A DNA stretch of 64,000 nucleotides from Apium graveolens (GCF_009905375.1 NW_027418170.1:50390-114389); one strand, 5' to 3'. Counted from the first letter of the stretch, positions 47,699 through 61,005 are shown. Made by a program: numbers and translations. Notes: a model not told the origin generated them from the sequence alone.

Positions 47699-48483
47699 AG
47701 AAACGATCATGAGATTCTCGTGTTTATGAAACACGGAATAAAATACAAATTTTCTTTATTTCTGACATGGGGAGATTTTGTCAACAACGGGTTCATAGAA
47801 CTTGTAAGGCTGTGGGTTTTAAGCGAGACCGATGTGACTCCTCCACTACCTGGAAATCAAACCATTGACGAGTATTGATGGAATCTCTTTATGATGGGAT
47901 CATGATCGTTCTAAATTAAAAATCCCTAAGTAAAAATATTAAGTTTTAATCAGATGCTTTCCAATGAATGAACACTCATTAAATCCTAGATCGATAAGGG
48001 GAAGGGCTGTCAGTGGCAGGGGACTCCTATCTATCATGGTGAAATGCGACGAATATAAACGGTTATATTCGAACGTTGTATCATTGGGTCTAACTTAATA
48101 AGGTGAATATAAACGGTTATATTCAACTATTATGAACTTAGAAGCATAGAGTTTAGTTAAAAATCTATTAGATAGATAAGATCAATTGTTGTTCACCAAA
48201 TTATCCAAGAATTATATATGATATAATTGACAACTGTTGTCTACCTAAATAATCATGTTTTAAGGATACCAGTGGTTGACTTAGAACATGACGAAATATG
48301 GATCTTGGCTCACTAGAAAGATTTATGGGATATACTTTCGGAATTAATAGTTAGGGCTATAAATTTGATAAAAAAAAATAGTGGGAGATATATTACGAAT
48401 ATATCATAATCATATAAACATAAAATTTTAACTCAGACAATCTAATGTTTATTTTGCGCTTTTATTATTGTAGATACTGAGTA

Positions 48484-49560
48484 ATGGCAAACAACACAAA
48501 CACAATATCCGTACGTTCAGTCCTTGAGAAGGACAAGCTGACAGGAGGAAACAACTTCCTAGACTGGCAGAGGAATTTGAGGATTGTCCTCAGGCAGAAG
48601 CGCAAGCTTCATGTCATTGATATTCCTCCTCCAGGCCGCCTTCCTGAGGGTGCTACTGCTGATGAACGAGCAGCACACACAAGGGATGAGAATGATGCAA
48701 ATGATGTTGCATGTCTTATGTTGGCAACTATGAGTGCTGAGCTTCAAAGACAGCATGTGCATATGGATGCATATACTATCAATGAGCACTTGCAAAGCAT
48801 GTTTGCAAGCCAAACTCGTCAAGAAAGGTTCAACACGAGTAAGTCACTTTTTAATTGCAAACAAGGGGCGAGTGAACCAGTTGGCCCACATGTTCTGAAG
48901 ATTATTGGTTACATTGAGTACCTTGAAACTTTGGGTTTCCCGATTGGTCCGGAAACTGGTATTGACCTAATCATGAATTCTTTGAACAACAAATTCACTC
49001 AGTTTGTTGTGAACTATAATATGAATGAATTTGACAAAATACCTACTGAATTGTTGCATATGTTGAGAACATATGAGACCAACATGAAGACAGCTGAACC
49101 TGCTCCCATACTGATGGTGGGAAATAAAGGTAAGGCCAAAGGGAAGGGCAAATGGAAGGGTAAGAAGAAGATTGGATCTGATTCTACACCCAAGCCAAAG
49201 TCATGTCCCAAACAGGCTTTAAAGCCTAAAGGTGGTGTGGCCAAGGGTGAATGTCACTACTGTAAGAAAGATGGTCACTGGAAGAGAAACTGTCCAATTT
49301 ACTTGGAGGATCTGAAGAAAAAGAAAGCAGTTCAGATTTCTGGATCAGGTATTTATGTTATAGAAGTCAATTTGTCTATTTCTACATCTTGGGTATTTGA
49401 TACTGGATGTGCTTCTCATATTTGTATAAATGTGCAGGGCCTGTAGAGAAGTAGAACTTTGGCTAAGGGAGAAGTGGACCTAAGAGTAGGCAATGGAGCA
49501 AAAGTTGCTGCTTTAGCTGTAGGGACTTATTATTTATCTATGCCCTCTGGGCTTGTTTTA
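48484..49560 (+). pseudogene. Copia gag and start of protease (nested element)
   Basis: ATG at 48484 follows a long leader. The 320-codon frame starts MANNTNTISVRSVLEKDKL with a copia gag N-terminus (GGNNFLDWQRNLRIVLRQK). It carries a basic Lys/Gly stretch (about residues 212-230) and a CCHC knuckle C257-x2-C260-x4-H265-x4-C270. The aspartic protease begins with D306-T-G in FDTGCASHIC. A TAG at 49444-49446 stops it; the same frame then continues (LAKGEVDLRVGNGAKV) to a TAA near 49567, so the stop is a point mutation within the protease. Confidence 0.88.
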
Positions 49561-49567
49561 GAACAAT

Positions 49568-50390
49568 AACACTGTTTTACGTGCCTGCGATTCGCAGAAA
49601 CATTATTTATGTTTCTTGTTTGGACAAGAAAGGTTTTTCCTTTACAATAAAGAACAACAGTTGCTCTTTTGCTTTGAATGATTTAACCTATGGTGTTGCA
49701 CATTTATTTAATGGTTTATATATTCTTGATTTAGATAACCCTGTCTGTAATATAGAAAACAAACGACTTAAAATGAATGACTCAAATCAAACATACCTCT
49801 GCCATTGTCGTCTAGGCCACATTAATGAGAAACGCATATCCAAATTACATAAGGATGAATACTTGGATAAGTTTGATTTTGAATCATTCCAAGAATGCGA
49901 ATCTTGTTTGCTTGGTAAGATGACTAAAGCCCCTTTCACTGGTAAGGGTCAAAGGGCCACTAAACGTCTGGAGCTAATATATAGTGATGTATGTGGCCCA
50001 ATGCGTGTAATGGCTAGAGGAGGCTACTACTACATAAAATTTACTGATGATTTCAGTAGATATGGATATGTATATCTTATGAAGAACAAATCCGATTCTT
50101 TTGAAAAATTTAAAGAATACAAGGTTCAAGTAGAGAAGCAAATTGGCGGAGATGCAAGTATTAAGATCTTACGATCCGATCGTGGGGGTGAATACTTAAG
50201 CACCGAATTTAGAGAGTATTTGAAAGAGTGTGGTATTGTATCACAACTCACTCCGCCAGGAACACCTCAATGGAATGGAGATTCAGAGAGGAGAAATCGC
50301 ACCTTGTTGGACATGGTGCGATCGATGATGAGTCATGCAGATCTTCCAATTAGTTTCTGGGGCTCTAGAAACAGCGGCTTTCACACTTAA
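49568..50390 (+). pseudogene. Copia integrase (nested element)
   Basis: The frame differs from gag by one base step near 49561-49570, where normally one polyprotein continues. From VPAIRRNIIYVSCLD the GAG-pre-integrase region leads into the zinc finger (H75, H80, C106, C109 counted from 49581). The catalytic D136 (YSDVCGP), D200 (RSDRGGEY) and E236 (NGDSERRN) give D-x63-D-x35-E. All catalytic residues are intact. The frame ends at 50390 after SFWG because a small deletion near 50362 shifts to the next frame. Confidence 0.9.
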
Positions 50391-52434
50391 CCGTGTTCCT
50401 ACTAAGAAGGTTCAAAAGACTCCATATGAGATATTGAAAGAGAAACGGCCAGGCATGAACTTTATGAAAGTTTGGGGATGTAAGGCGTTTGTGAAACGTC
50501 AAGAATCTGACAAGCTTGGACCTAAATCCGAAGAGTGCATTTTTGTAGGATATCCTAATGAAACAAAGGCGTATTATTTTTATAGTCCTTCTGAGCAGAA
50601 AGTGTTTATTGCTCGAGATGCTGTCTTCATGAAAAGAGATTTTGTTTCCAAAAGAAACAGTGGGAGAACTATAGATCTCGATGAAGATCGAGAACCGCAA
50701 AATAGCATTGAACCTGAAGTGGAACAAGAGCAGAATAATGATAATGCTCAACAAACACAGGTTGTTCGTAGATCTGGTAGATTTCGCCATGAGCCAGAGA
50801 GATATGGATTTCTCATGACTCAGTGTGGTGATTTGATGCTCATAGATGAAGATGAGCCTCTCACATACCAAGAAGCTATGAACAGTCCAGACTCTAAGAG
50901 ATGGCTTGAAGCCATGAAATCCGAGATAGATTCCATGTACGAAAACCAAGTACGGACTTTGGTTGATCCACCTGAAGGGGTAAAACCCATAGGGTGCAAA
51001 TGGGTTTTTAAGAAGAAAAAGGGCATGAATGGAAATGTTCAGACCTATAAAGCTAGGCTGGTTGTAAAAGGTTTCAAAGAAATTCATGGTATTGACTATG
51101 ATGAAACTTTCTCATCAGTGGCTATGGTCAAGTCTATAAGGATTTTACTTGCCATTGCAGCATTCCATGATTATGAAATCTGGCAAATGGATGTCAAAAC
51201 AGCCTTCCTTAATGGAAGCCTTAAAGAGGATATGTACATGACACAACCTGAGGGTTTTGTCGATCCAAGGAATGCTGGCAAGGTATGTAAATTGCGTCGA
51301 TCCATTTATGGATTGAAGCAATCCTCTAGGAGATGGAATATCCGTTTTGATGAAATAGTCACAGAGTATGGCTTTGTTCAAAACGAAGATGAACCGTGTG
51401 TTTACAAGAAGGTTAGTGGGAGCTATGTGGCATTCATAGTACTATATGTTGATGATATACTACTAATAGGGAATGACATACCTTCTCTAAAGGCTGTTAA
51501 GACTTGGTTAGGGAGCAATTTCTCCATTAAAGACTTAGGAGAGGCATCCTACATTCTAGGAATGAAGATCTATAGAGAAAGATCTAGAAGGATGATCGGT
51601 CTAAGTCAGAGCACATACATTGATAAGGTTTTGCATCGTTTTGGAATGCAAAATGCAAAAAGGGGATATGTCCCCGTGTCTCAAGGGATAACGATCTCTA
51701 AGGACCAGTGTCCGAAATCATTGGATGAGAAGGACCACATGAATAAAGTTCCATATGCTTCAGCAATTGGATCTATCATATATGCAATGGTATGTACTCG
51801 CCCAGATGTCTCGTATGCTTTGAGCATGACGAGCAGATACCAGTCTAATCCGGGTGAAGGTCACTGGACGGCAGTTAAGAATATTCTTAAGTACCTGAAA
51901 AGAACTAAAGATTCATTCTTGGTGTATAGAGGAGAAGAGAAACTCGTTGTAAAAGGTTACACCGATGCAAGTTTCCAAACAGACAGAGATGATACAGTAT
52001 CACAGTCTGGTTTTGTGTTTTGTCTAAACGGAGGTGCTGTAAGCTGGAAGAGTTCAAAGCAAGAAACAGTGGCTGATTCTACAATGGAGGCTGAGTACAT
52101 TGCAGCTTGTGAAGCAGCTAAGGAGGCCGTTTGGATTCGAAAGTTCATTTCTGATTTGGGAGTGGTTCCATCGATCGCAGATCCCATTGATCTATATTGC
52201 GATAATAATGAAGCCATTGCACAGGCTAAAGAACCTAGATCACACTCCCGGGCTAAACATATACTCAGGAGATTTCACCTTATTCGAGAGATTAATGAAA
52301 GGGGTGATATACACATATGTAAAGTGCACACAAATGATAACATTGCAGACCCACTGACCAAAGGCTTGTCGCACCAGAAGCACGATGGTCACACTAGTTC
52401 CATGGGTATTAGATATATGGGTGATTGGCTCTAG
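50335..52434 (+). pseudogene. Copia reverse transcriptase and RNase H (nested element)
   Basis: A 699-codon open frame whose real content starts at LETAAFTLNRVPTKK (end of integrase). The RT domain begins near YQEAMNSPDSKRW and has the active-site YVDD at residues 371-374 (51445-51456). RNase H has D544 (YTDAS), E585/E587 (MEAEY) and D623 (CDNNEA), ending DPLTKGLSHQKH. It is the only uninterrupted RT-RNase H in the window. The 240-codon frame on the opposite strand is a shadow. Alone it lacks its start and cannot be made as a normal polyprotein. Confidence 0.93.
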
Positions 52435-52448
52435 TGCAAATGGGAGAT

Positions 52449-53981
52449 TGTTAGTGTAGGTGCCCTAGAGGCAATACATTATTCTTTTATCTTTATGTCA
52501 GTTGATCATTCAATAAATGTATTTATTATGACCTTAATTACTGCGATATTTTGTTAGCATAATAAATGTCCTTAGAATCATGATACAAATTGTATAGTTT
52601 AAGTACATGACTTGAACTTGAGATTATATAATATATCATATTCTTAAAGGTCCCTAGTCGAGTATTATTATATAGGACAATAATAATCCATAGATAGACT
52701 AGTATGTTGTTTGACAAGATAACCACATCTCATTGGTTATAAGTATGGGGATACTAAAGTCAATACATAGGTACATGTGAGAGTACATGGTACTGGACAG
52801 ACCCACAGTGAGATTCTTCATGTTTAATAAAGTCATAAGAAAGACTCACAGTGATAATGGTGTAACGATCCTTTGACTTGAAATCATTATATTTCTATAC
52901 GAGGATTAATATACTTTGACTACATTAAAAGTTACTTTTGATCGGGTGATGATAAAAGTGGACACCGGGTATATCATGAGTCGTATGAGAAATATGAATG
53001 ATAGATAAAGGATTTAACCCTCCTATAATTAGGAGAGATATTATTGGCCTCTTGATTGAGTGAGGTTATAAAAGCATGGCCATGCTCAAATAATGATTTG
53101 TCTCGATAATCTACTCATAGATCAAGTAAACCCGGATTAAATGTTGAAGAGGATGACTAAATACATGCCTCGAGTTTAATCTATAATATGTATGGTTAAA
53201 GGGATTATATTACACAAAAAACATTAATCATGAAAGGTTTTATCTAATCACGATTTAATTATTGTTTAATTGGGTAACAATGATGTATTACTAGATACCG
53301 CTCATTGTTTATAATTTTATTAGAGAATAAAATTATTGCCAATTAAATAATAGCCTATAGGGTCCCACAAATAGAGCACTTAATGGAATAGTTAATTTAA
53401 ATTATGGATTTAAATTAATTAATGATTATTTGTATTTTATTATAATTAAGTAAGACTTAATTGAGATAATATAAATTTGAATTAAAAGGAATGTTTTTGC
53501 CCATAATAATTAAGTATGACTTAGTTATTAATTAAATAATAGAAATTCGTTTTTATTATTTAATCCAATACCTACTAGGGTTGGGCTTTGCTATTATGGG
53601 CCTTTTTAATCAGTCATTATAAATAGATAATGATAGGTTAAAGAGGCTTGTACGTTTTTTTTAAGAAAACCCTAGCAGCAAAGAGAGGCAGAGGTAATTC
53701 AGATCGTCAAGAAGGAGGCTAGTACATCCATTCCGTAGTCAAGTTCGTGAGATGTTCTTGAAGGTGCTCGTGTGGATACCATAGAGGTCTTTCTCCGAGA
53801 GGTAGACACAAAGCGTGATAGCTAGGATCTCCGTTGAGTTCGTGAAAGTTAATCTCTTGAAAGGTATGATTCGTTATCTCCATAATCTGCCCATAATTAT
53901 ACATGGATCCTGATTTTGGGTTTCAAAATTTTTGTTTTATTTACGTTTATCCGCTGCGTTTTATGACTTCGGAACCCAACA
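52449..53981 (+). repeat. 3' LTR of the nested copia element
   Basis: Starts TGTTAGTGTAGGTGCCC right after the polypurine tract and ends GGAACCCAACA; block B resumes with taagatacaatac. 1533 bp. Contains a TATA box and a telo-box-like aaaccctag downstream of it (53669). Confidence 0.88.
53618..53626 (+). promoter_or_regulatory. TATA box of the nested copia LTR
   Basis: TATAAATAG in the LTR, about 360 bp before its end; transcription would start roughly 30 bp downstream. Confidence 0.55.
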
Positions 53982-54711
53982 TAAGATACAATACAAAATT
54001 TTTGACAGACAAGTTATACATTTGAGAAAAATGATACAACTTTTAAAAATATTTACTAATTGCTTTATTTATTTAATCATTGGAATTAAAATGAATTTCT
54101 TGCACCAATTCGAGATCTAACAAAACTTCAGCTCTCTGGGTCATCCTCAAGGCAATGGGGTGATTGAAGCAACAAATAAGATTATTTTCGATGGAATCAA
54201 AGAGAGGTTGGGCGAAGCCAAAGATTTATCGGGCGAAGAATTGTGATGGGTCTTGTGGGCTTATCGAATAACCCCAAGACCATCCACGAGCGAAATGCTT
54301 TTTAGATTATCAACTTACCGCACCGAAGTGTTTAATTTGTAAAGCAATAAAGTTGGTCTAAGAGCCAATATAGACCTTCTTGAAGAAGAAAGCGAAGTAG
54401 CTCGCCATAGAAACCTCAAATACCAACTTTAGGCAACCCAGTATTATGATTCGAGTGTAAAGAAGTGCACTTTCTTTGTCGATTACCTAGTGTCGAGGAA
54501 GTTAACAATTTCAATGTCCGATATGCAAGGAAAACTTCAGGAAAATTGGAGAGACCCTTACTTTGAAGCTGAAGTGATAAGGCCGGGAACGTATAAGCTA
54601 AAGACTTTGGAATGCGAACCTATTAAAAACACTTGGTACACTTCCAGATTTCAGAAATTTTTCCAGTACACCTTTCTAAAGCCTTCCTATTTATTTATTT
54701 TGGATTATTAA
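53982..54711 (+). pseudogene. Ty3/gypsy integrase fragment b2 (copy 4)
   Basis: From about 54085: FDGIKERLGEAKDLSGEEL, then YYDSSVKKCTFFVDYLV in one frame and 54490-54711 with MQGKLQENWRDPYFEAEVI, RPGTYKLKTLE and NTWYTSRFQKFFQYT. Near 54440 it keeps the residue after YYD that is a stop in the other b2 copies. The first 100 bp are gene-family flank. Confidence 0.82.
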
Positions 54712-55035
54712 ATTCAGTTATTTACTTTAGTAATGCAATTTCAATCTCCTAATAGCGAAGCATGTAGGACATTATATGAATTTCCAATTTCAATGAAATT
54801 TATATGTTTTTCTCCTTTTATTCTCAATTTATGATTATATCCCAAATTCCATGAATGGTATATATGAGGGGTAAGAACATTCGAAGGAAGATGGATATTC
54901 TGGAAGGATATAGGGAGCCCCGAAGAGGTGACCGTAACCGGCTGTCATGTCACTACGAATACTCCTGAAAGGAATATCAAATGGTTAATGATAAGAAGGA
55001 AATGGATTGAGGCTTGGAAAGGCAAATCGTTAGAT
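54712..55035. other. Spacer between gypsy integrase and gag (copy 4)
   Basis: Homologous to 7638-7955; no gene seen. Confidence 0.4.
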
Positions 55036-56060
55036 ATGTGACTGCGTTTACACCACTTAATGTGCCGATTTCCAAAATTTTCCACTAAATGAAAGGCAAG
55101 CCTGTTTTCATCCAACCAGCTAAAATGAAGATGGCCAACCACAAGAAGAATTCTGATAAGTATTGTTACTACCATCAAGATAAGGAGCAAAATAGTGATG
55201 AATGTTTTCACTTGAAGAGGCTGATTGAAAAAATGATCAAGGCTGAAGAACTCAATGAATTTCTAAGAGACCCGAAGGATAAGTTGGGGCCGAATAAGAC
55301 AAGGAACACAGAACCCAAAATGAGATATTAGGGAGAGGTGAAGACAATTTCGGAAAGCAATGTCCTTTGAGTTGACAGTAAAAATTTCAAGAAAAGGTAC
55401 GCTCGTCAAGTTTATAATTTATACTAGTTCAACCCTTCTAGATAGACTATGTCGCTCTCTTTCAAGAAAGAGGACTACAAGGATGTCATATAACCTTATG
55501 AAGATCCGCTGATAATCCACCATGTCATCGGGGAAATAATATATGGAAAGTGTTAGTAGATGAAGGGAGTTCATCCAATATCTTATTTCAGCGGACGTAT
55601 AGCGAAATGAACCTAGCTGGACTGCAGGTGGAGCCATGCCATGAGGTACCTCTTGAGGCCTTCGACGGACTGCATATACCTTATGAATGTATGATTACTT
55701 TACATATTAGTACCAATAAAATGTCATATAGGTAAAATTCTACATCGTAAAATAAGTAAAATTCTACATCGTAAGATTCTAAAAGCCCCTACAACGCACT
55801 CCTAGGACAACCATTCTTTTTGGCCTTCCAAGATGTTGGGTCAATCCCCAATCTCAAGATGTAGTACCCAACTGAGAAGGGAGTCAGGGAAATGAGAGAA
55901 GATCGGGAGACAACAAGAATCATCATGCTTAAAAATCTCGACAAAGGTCAAGATTATGAAGAGAATGACACTAGTGGTAAAAGCAAGCATTCAGAGGCCA
56001 AACCCAATGGAAATAAGCAATTGTTAAACATTGAACTAGAGAAACTCTAGGCTGACCTAT
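55036..56060 (+). pseudogene. Ty3/gypsy gag-protease relic (copy 4)
   Basis: Closest to the ancestral gag of all four: YCYYHQDKEQNSDECFHLKR keeps the histidine and acidic residues typical of Tat/Retand gag. Protease VDEGSSSNILF near 55558, linker EKGVREMRE near 55880. The protease has D-E-G. No RT follows. Confidence 0.77.
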
Positions 56061-56400
56061 CTTGCACAATTGCGGAGCCCTCCACCGAATGGGAGTAAGT
56101 TAAATTATATGTTGGATGTTCCATTAATGATTCTCCAATATTGCTTGGCAAGCATAGTTGTATGGAAGTTCCTCAAACTCCTAACTCTTACACCACCACT
56201 ATATTGACATTTCAAGATATTTACGTGGTTTATCAATTCAATTTCTTTAACTCCCAGGATGTGACATACGAGTGTTCACTTATCAACACAAGTATTAGGA
56301 CAAAAGAACACAGTAGGCTTAACATAATTGTCTACTTGTCCAGACAAACACTAACACCTCTCTAAAATACACTTCATATTCCTTGCATCTACACTCGTTG
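56061..56400 (+). other. Unassigned stretch after gypsy protease (copy 4)
   Basis: 74-codon open frame 56141-56365, as in copy 1. No domain recognised. Confidence 0.3.
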
Positions 56401-57190
56401 CTTGAAAAAAGAAAAATTAATCATCAGCAAATAACACATGGGAGATACTGGGAGCTCCTCTAGCAACCTTAACTCCATGAAGCAGACATGTTTCTTCTAA
56501 CTTTCTAATGATAGATTTAAATCTTCCGCGCATAGAATATACAAGTAGGGAGAGATTGGATCTCCATGTCGAAGTCACCGTTGCGGATGCACATCAACAA
56601 AAATTCCACTACTATTTACAAAACTATACGAGAATTTCAGAACAGATATTATAATCCTAGAAATCCAGGCTGAGTGCAAACCACATTTATGCAACATTTG
56701 TTTAATAAATCTTTATTCCAACGTATCTTATGCCTTAAAAATATCAATTTTTAAACCAGCCACGTCCTATTTTCCTTATGACTTCAAATGCAATCATTTC
56801 ATTATAAGTTAATAGCCTCCCTTGATTAAAAGCACTTTGTTTGTTAAACATTATTGAGTTTAAACATCATTTAAACTTATTTTCCAGCACCTTATATAAT
56901 ATATGCATCAGAACATTATCAAGAGAGATAGGTGGAAGATCTAAATAAGATGTACAAGCATAAGATTTAGTTCCCTTGGCCCATGTTCTCATGTTCTGTA
57001 TCAAAGAAAGTCTTACAAAATTGAACAACATATCTTCTAACAATATTCCAATAAGTTTGACTTATCTTGAAGCATGACAAAGTCTACAATTTTTGGATCT
57101 GTACCGCCAATATATTTCTTGCCATCTACAAACCCCTGTTCTATGTTAAATGCAGTAAAAATAGACATTTCTTCCATTAATTGTCATGTG
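56401..57190 (-). pseudogene. LINE reverse transcriptase relic (copy 4)
   Basis: Same relic as 9323-10140; about 37 bp coding SPGPHGLKPKF are deleted near 57060, removing the fingers motif. The palm part with FGDD-like sequence (near 56430) is shifted by an added A-run base. Confidence 0.75.
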
Positions 57191-58550
57191 CCAAATATTT
57201 TCTAATACTTAAAAAACTTTTAAGCATTAGGTACTTTTTTAGAGGTTTAGTATTTTTACTTGTTATGTAATTTTTTTGTCTTATGTCTTTTATAATTCTT
57301 TCTATATCTATATCTATTGTTATATGCTTTAATTTTTATGTTTTATATTTTTATAAATTGTATAATGTTCTGTATTTTTAATAAATTAAATTTCTTTAAA
57401 TATATGATTTAATTTTGTTTAACATCATTTTTGGGTTCTATATATATATGATTTAATTTTGTTTAATATCATTTTTGGGTTCTATATATTATTTTGTGTT
57501 CTCTAGTTGTGTTTTTTGCAACTTAATTATATTTTGTAATGAAATTAAAAATGTTAAGTGTATGTTTAATAATACAAACCACTATTGAAATTTAATGTGT
57601 AAGGTAAATTTCTTGGAGTTTGAATTTTCAATATTTTTTAATACTTTAAATAACTTTTAACCATTTTATATTTTTTCACATTTTCTATATTTTGATATGT
57701 GTTAAAATTCTTTGAATTATGTACTTCCTAACGTGTTTCTATTTATTATATACTCTATTTTTCATATTCTATATTTTATACATTGTATTTTATGTAATGT
57801 ATTTGAAATAAAGTAAAATATAAATAAATATATGATTTAAGTTTCTAAGCATTCATTTTAGCGTTTATATATTATTTTATGTTCTATAGTTGTTTTTTGT
57901 GTAAAATATTTATATATGTGTTCAATATAATTTTAATACAATTATTAAAGTTTAATGTGTAAGGTAATAGTTTTTGGAGCTTGTATTTAAATTTTAACTT
58001 TTTTTTTATTGCATTGGTATTTTTTTTGATTTTAGGCCGAAGTTCCACACTAAATTAATGAGGATTAAATAATTTACGCAAGTATATTTTATTTTGTTGA
58101 ATGATATTATCTTGTTAAAGTAGTAATTGTATCCTATGTATAAAAATTGATCACTTAACCAAAACCAAAGAAAAGTAGAGTTATAATAGAGACTTGGTAA
58201 CTGGACAATACAATAGGTGTATAAAACATAATCATGTTTATATAAAATTTTAAATCTAAGGAATGCACACTAAGAACAAAACATAATATAAATAGAGAAT
58301 GAATTAAACAAAGAAATGATGAGTTAGAGAACAAACCTTCATGATTGTGGGTGAGTTACTACGTTACCATTAAAATTGGGTTATGGTTAAACCTTCATCA
58401 ATCATCTAGATGAAGGTTCATAGAACCTATTATCTTTTATTAATAACCACTTTTTTATGAATAACTAATTTTAGAGGAAGGTTCATACAAATTAGTAACT
58501 TTTAATATTAACCACACCTATTAACTAATTGTAATTTTAGAGGAAGGTTC
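57191..58550. repeat. AT-rich region with internal repeats, 275-bp segment and hairpin (copy 4)
   Basis: Homologous to 10141-11300, with an extra short duplication near 57430-57490 (tatatgatttaattttgttt twice) and the 275-bp segment at about 57968-58242. A hairpin lies near 58389-58417. The region equivalent to the copy-2 MITE (21870-22820) is deleted. No gene seen. Confidence 0.5.
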
Positions 58551-58834
58551 ATACATTATTGTATTAGATCATTTCTTAAAATTTATTTGTAATGTTCATG
58601 ACCTAAATTCAAAAAATAAAAACGGCCAAACAGACAAATATATGAGTTATATGTGCTTATAAACCCATGCTTCAAAGTACTTTTTTGGGTTTGAGAATTG
58701 TAATTATTTTCAAAATTATTTAGTGAAAGTATGTACAAAAATATAATTACTAATCAAATAGAGGCCACTGAAATGATTGATTTTATGGTACAATTTTGTA
58801 AGAGCTGAGAGATCTTTAAAATCATATAAAGGGC

Positions 58835-60795
58835 CTAAGGTTTATGAACTTCTTGGTGTTTTTGGGAAGAACATCCCCTACAAGTCACAAATCCTATTGT
58901 AAACATGGGTTCATCCTCTATAAAAGTGATAGTAGCTTTGGGAGTAGCACAAGAAACAAAATTTGGAAATAGCCACATGAGGAACTCCAAGGAATTATTA
59001 AGATAATGTTGATGTTGATATCGATGCCAAAGGTAATTGTTCAACATTGTAAGGTGGGTTAATGTCACCAGCACCACCACTCATATTAATAGCACTACCA
59101 CCAATGCCAGCATTATCAAAGTTTTATGCACTAGTGATGCTAATACGCCAATGGAACTATAACTAAAACCACTACCTCCGAATATTACCGAACATACAAC
59201 CAGTGTTACCACTAAAGCTACCGACCATGCCACCGCCAATGCTTCCACTTAAGCTACCACCCTTGCCATAATTAAGACTAACCAATATACCACCAATGCT
59301 GAAAATATGACAACTAGCCATGCCACTACTAAAGCTACGAGCAATGTTACCACCAATGCCACTACCAATTGTACCACCTGTAATACCATAATTAATGTGG
59401 CCACCAATGAAAATGCTTAAACTACCAAGAAATTTAACACCAATACCAACAATACCACCACCAACTCTCCGACCAAAAATACCACTTCCAATGTCGCCAA
59501 TTGCACTAACAAGAGCAATACAACCAATGTCATCATCAGTGCCACCAAATCCACTACTAATGTTATCGTCTCTAGTACCACCAATATAACCACTAAAGAT
59601 GCTAGTCATGCTACCCCCAATGTCACTACTAAGAGTACCCAATATACCACCAATGCTACCACCCTTGATGCCATTATTAAAGTTACCACCAATGACATTG
59701 CTTAAGTTAGCACAAACTTCACCACCAACAATGCCACCACCAATTCCCCTATTAAGACTATGAGGGTGAAAATGGTGAGTGTACCTGTTCATGTATTAAA
59801 ATATAAGTTTTTACAAAACTATAATTTGTCCGAAACAGAGCCTACATCTTTATCAACTAAGAAATCTCATTTTTAACCATGTATCCCCTAATATAAAGTT
59901 AAATAGTGATTACTACTGGATTCAAAAAAAAACCATTACTATATACTTTTTGAATAGTTACTGAAGTATTACATCAATAGAAGGTTCTAGTGAGACTGAA
60001 AATGGTGAGCCTACCTCTTCTTGTATTGATATATAAGTTTTTACAGCACTATAATTTGTCACAAACAGAGCCTACATCTTTATCAAGTAATGAAATCTCA
60101 TTTTTAACCATGTATCACGTAATATAAAGTTAAATAGTGATGAGGGCTTCACTTGTACTATGTGCATATATATTTAGTTTATATATTTGCATAGTAAAAT
60201 TTAAAGAAGAACAAAGAAAACTTACACTAGTAATTTGATGAAGAGGTGAAACATAAGGAACTTGGAGCATTTTCTTCATTGTTTGTGGAACTTGTTGCAA
60301 ATAGCAAGAAAAATAAAATTCCTCTGCATATGTCTCTGAAAAAAGGTCACACATAAACATAAAATAAATTTAATAGTATAATTAAACAAATATGAAGATA
60401 AAATCTAAATAACATATGGGCTTCTTAGCTATAAATTTTCATTTTTTTACTATATCATGTATTTGATTATTTATGAGGAACAAAAAAGTTTTTACAAATA
60501 TAACTCAATTCTTTTTTTTAACATTGACATATAATTCTCAAAGGGATAATTCTTGTTATGGAGGTCATGTAAAAACAAATAGAAGCGGCATTCCATGTCA
60601 ATCTACATACATATATAGAAGAAAAATGGGATACTTATTGTATGGATTTAAGTTTTAACAAAAGTTTGTTCAAAAAACACATAAGAAATGGAAATGAAGA
60701 TACAGGGAAATACAAATTATTACCTTAACCTTGTTAAACAACATCAATTCATGAAAACCTCCAAATCTTGTCCATTTAATCCTCCGCCAATTCAT
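58835..60795 (-). CDS. Multi-exon gene with glycine-rich exon (block C, copy 4), function unknown
   Basis: Second full copy of the 23102-25030 gene. Exon 1 (60795-60724) opens MNWRRIKW. Exon 2, about 60602-60523, and exon 3, ending near 60228, follow. The glycine-rich exon starts near 59784 and stays open to 59172. That frame is 206 codons from its upstream ATG, ten more than copy 2 because 30 bp (SIFSGYIGGT) is present. Amino-acid changes between the copies are scattered. The stop after FGNIRR and the weak exon 2 donor are shared with copy 2. The last piece, 59080-58835, again has GFVTCRGCSSQKHQE. Function unknown; the exon model is inferred from splice signals and conservation among five related copies. 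Confidence 0.5.
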
Positions 60796-60914
60796 TTGAA
60801 GATGTGTTTAACCTTACAACACCAAAACACTCTTTCATAGAAAATACAAATAACACCAAAACACTATTTCATAGCCATGTACAGGTTTATTTTTTTTGTA
60901 AGGGGGCGGCCGCT

Positions 60915-61005
60915 TGTGCTTGTATTAGGGTTTTAACTACCGTTTTTATATTCTCTATTTTGTAGGCCCAGTTGTATTTCATGGGTTTAAATGGGCCCAA
61001 TATAG
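60915..61005 (-). promoter_or_regulatory. Telo-box and site II promoter of the block C gene (copy 4)
   Basis: Same elements as 25150-25240: telo-box complement ttagggttt from 60925, ggccca at 60965-60970, tgggccca near 60992. Confidence 0.65.

Larger units (their letters stand above)
47699..53981 (+). mobile_element. Nested Ty1/copia retrotransposon lacking its 5' LTR
   Basis: 6.3 kb plus-strand element, absent from the other units. It has about 780 bp of 5' leader, gag, protease, integrase, reverse transcriptase, RNase H, a polypurine tract (tgggagat before 52449) and a 3' LTR of 1533 bp (52449-53981). The 5' LTR and primer-binding site are gone: block B sequence corresponding to about 3549 of copy 1 joins the leader directly, while the right side continues at the equivalent of about 6895. 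About 3.3 kb of host unit therefore went with the 5' LTR. Coding parts are nearly complete but have a stop and two frame changes. It cannot transpose by itself. Confidence 0.92.

Noticed and set aside
50365..51087. 240-codon minus-strand frame opposite the copia RT
   Set aside because: Exactly antisense to a well-conserved RT frame with its own motifs; a shadow frame.
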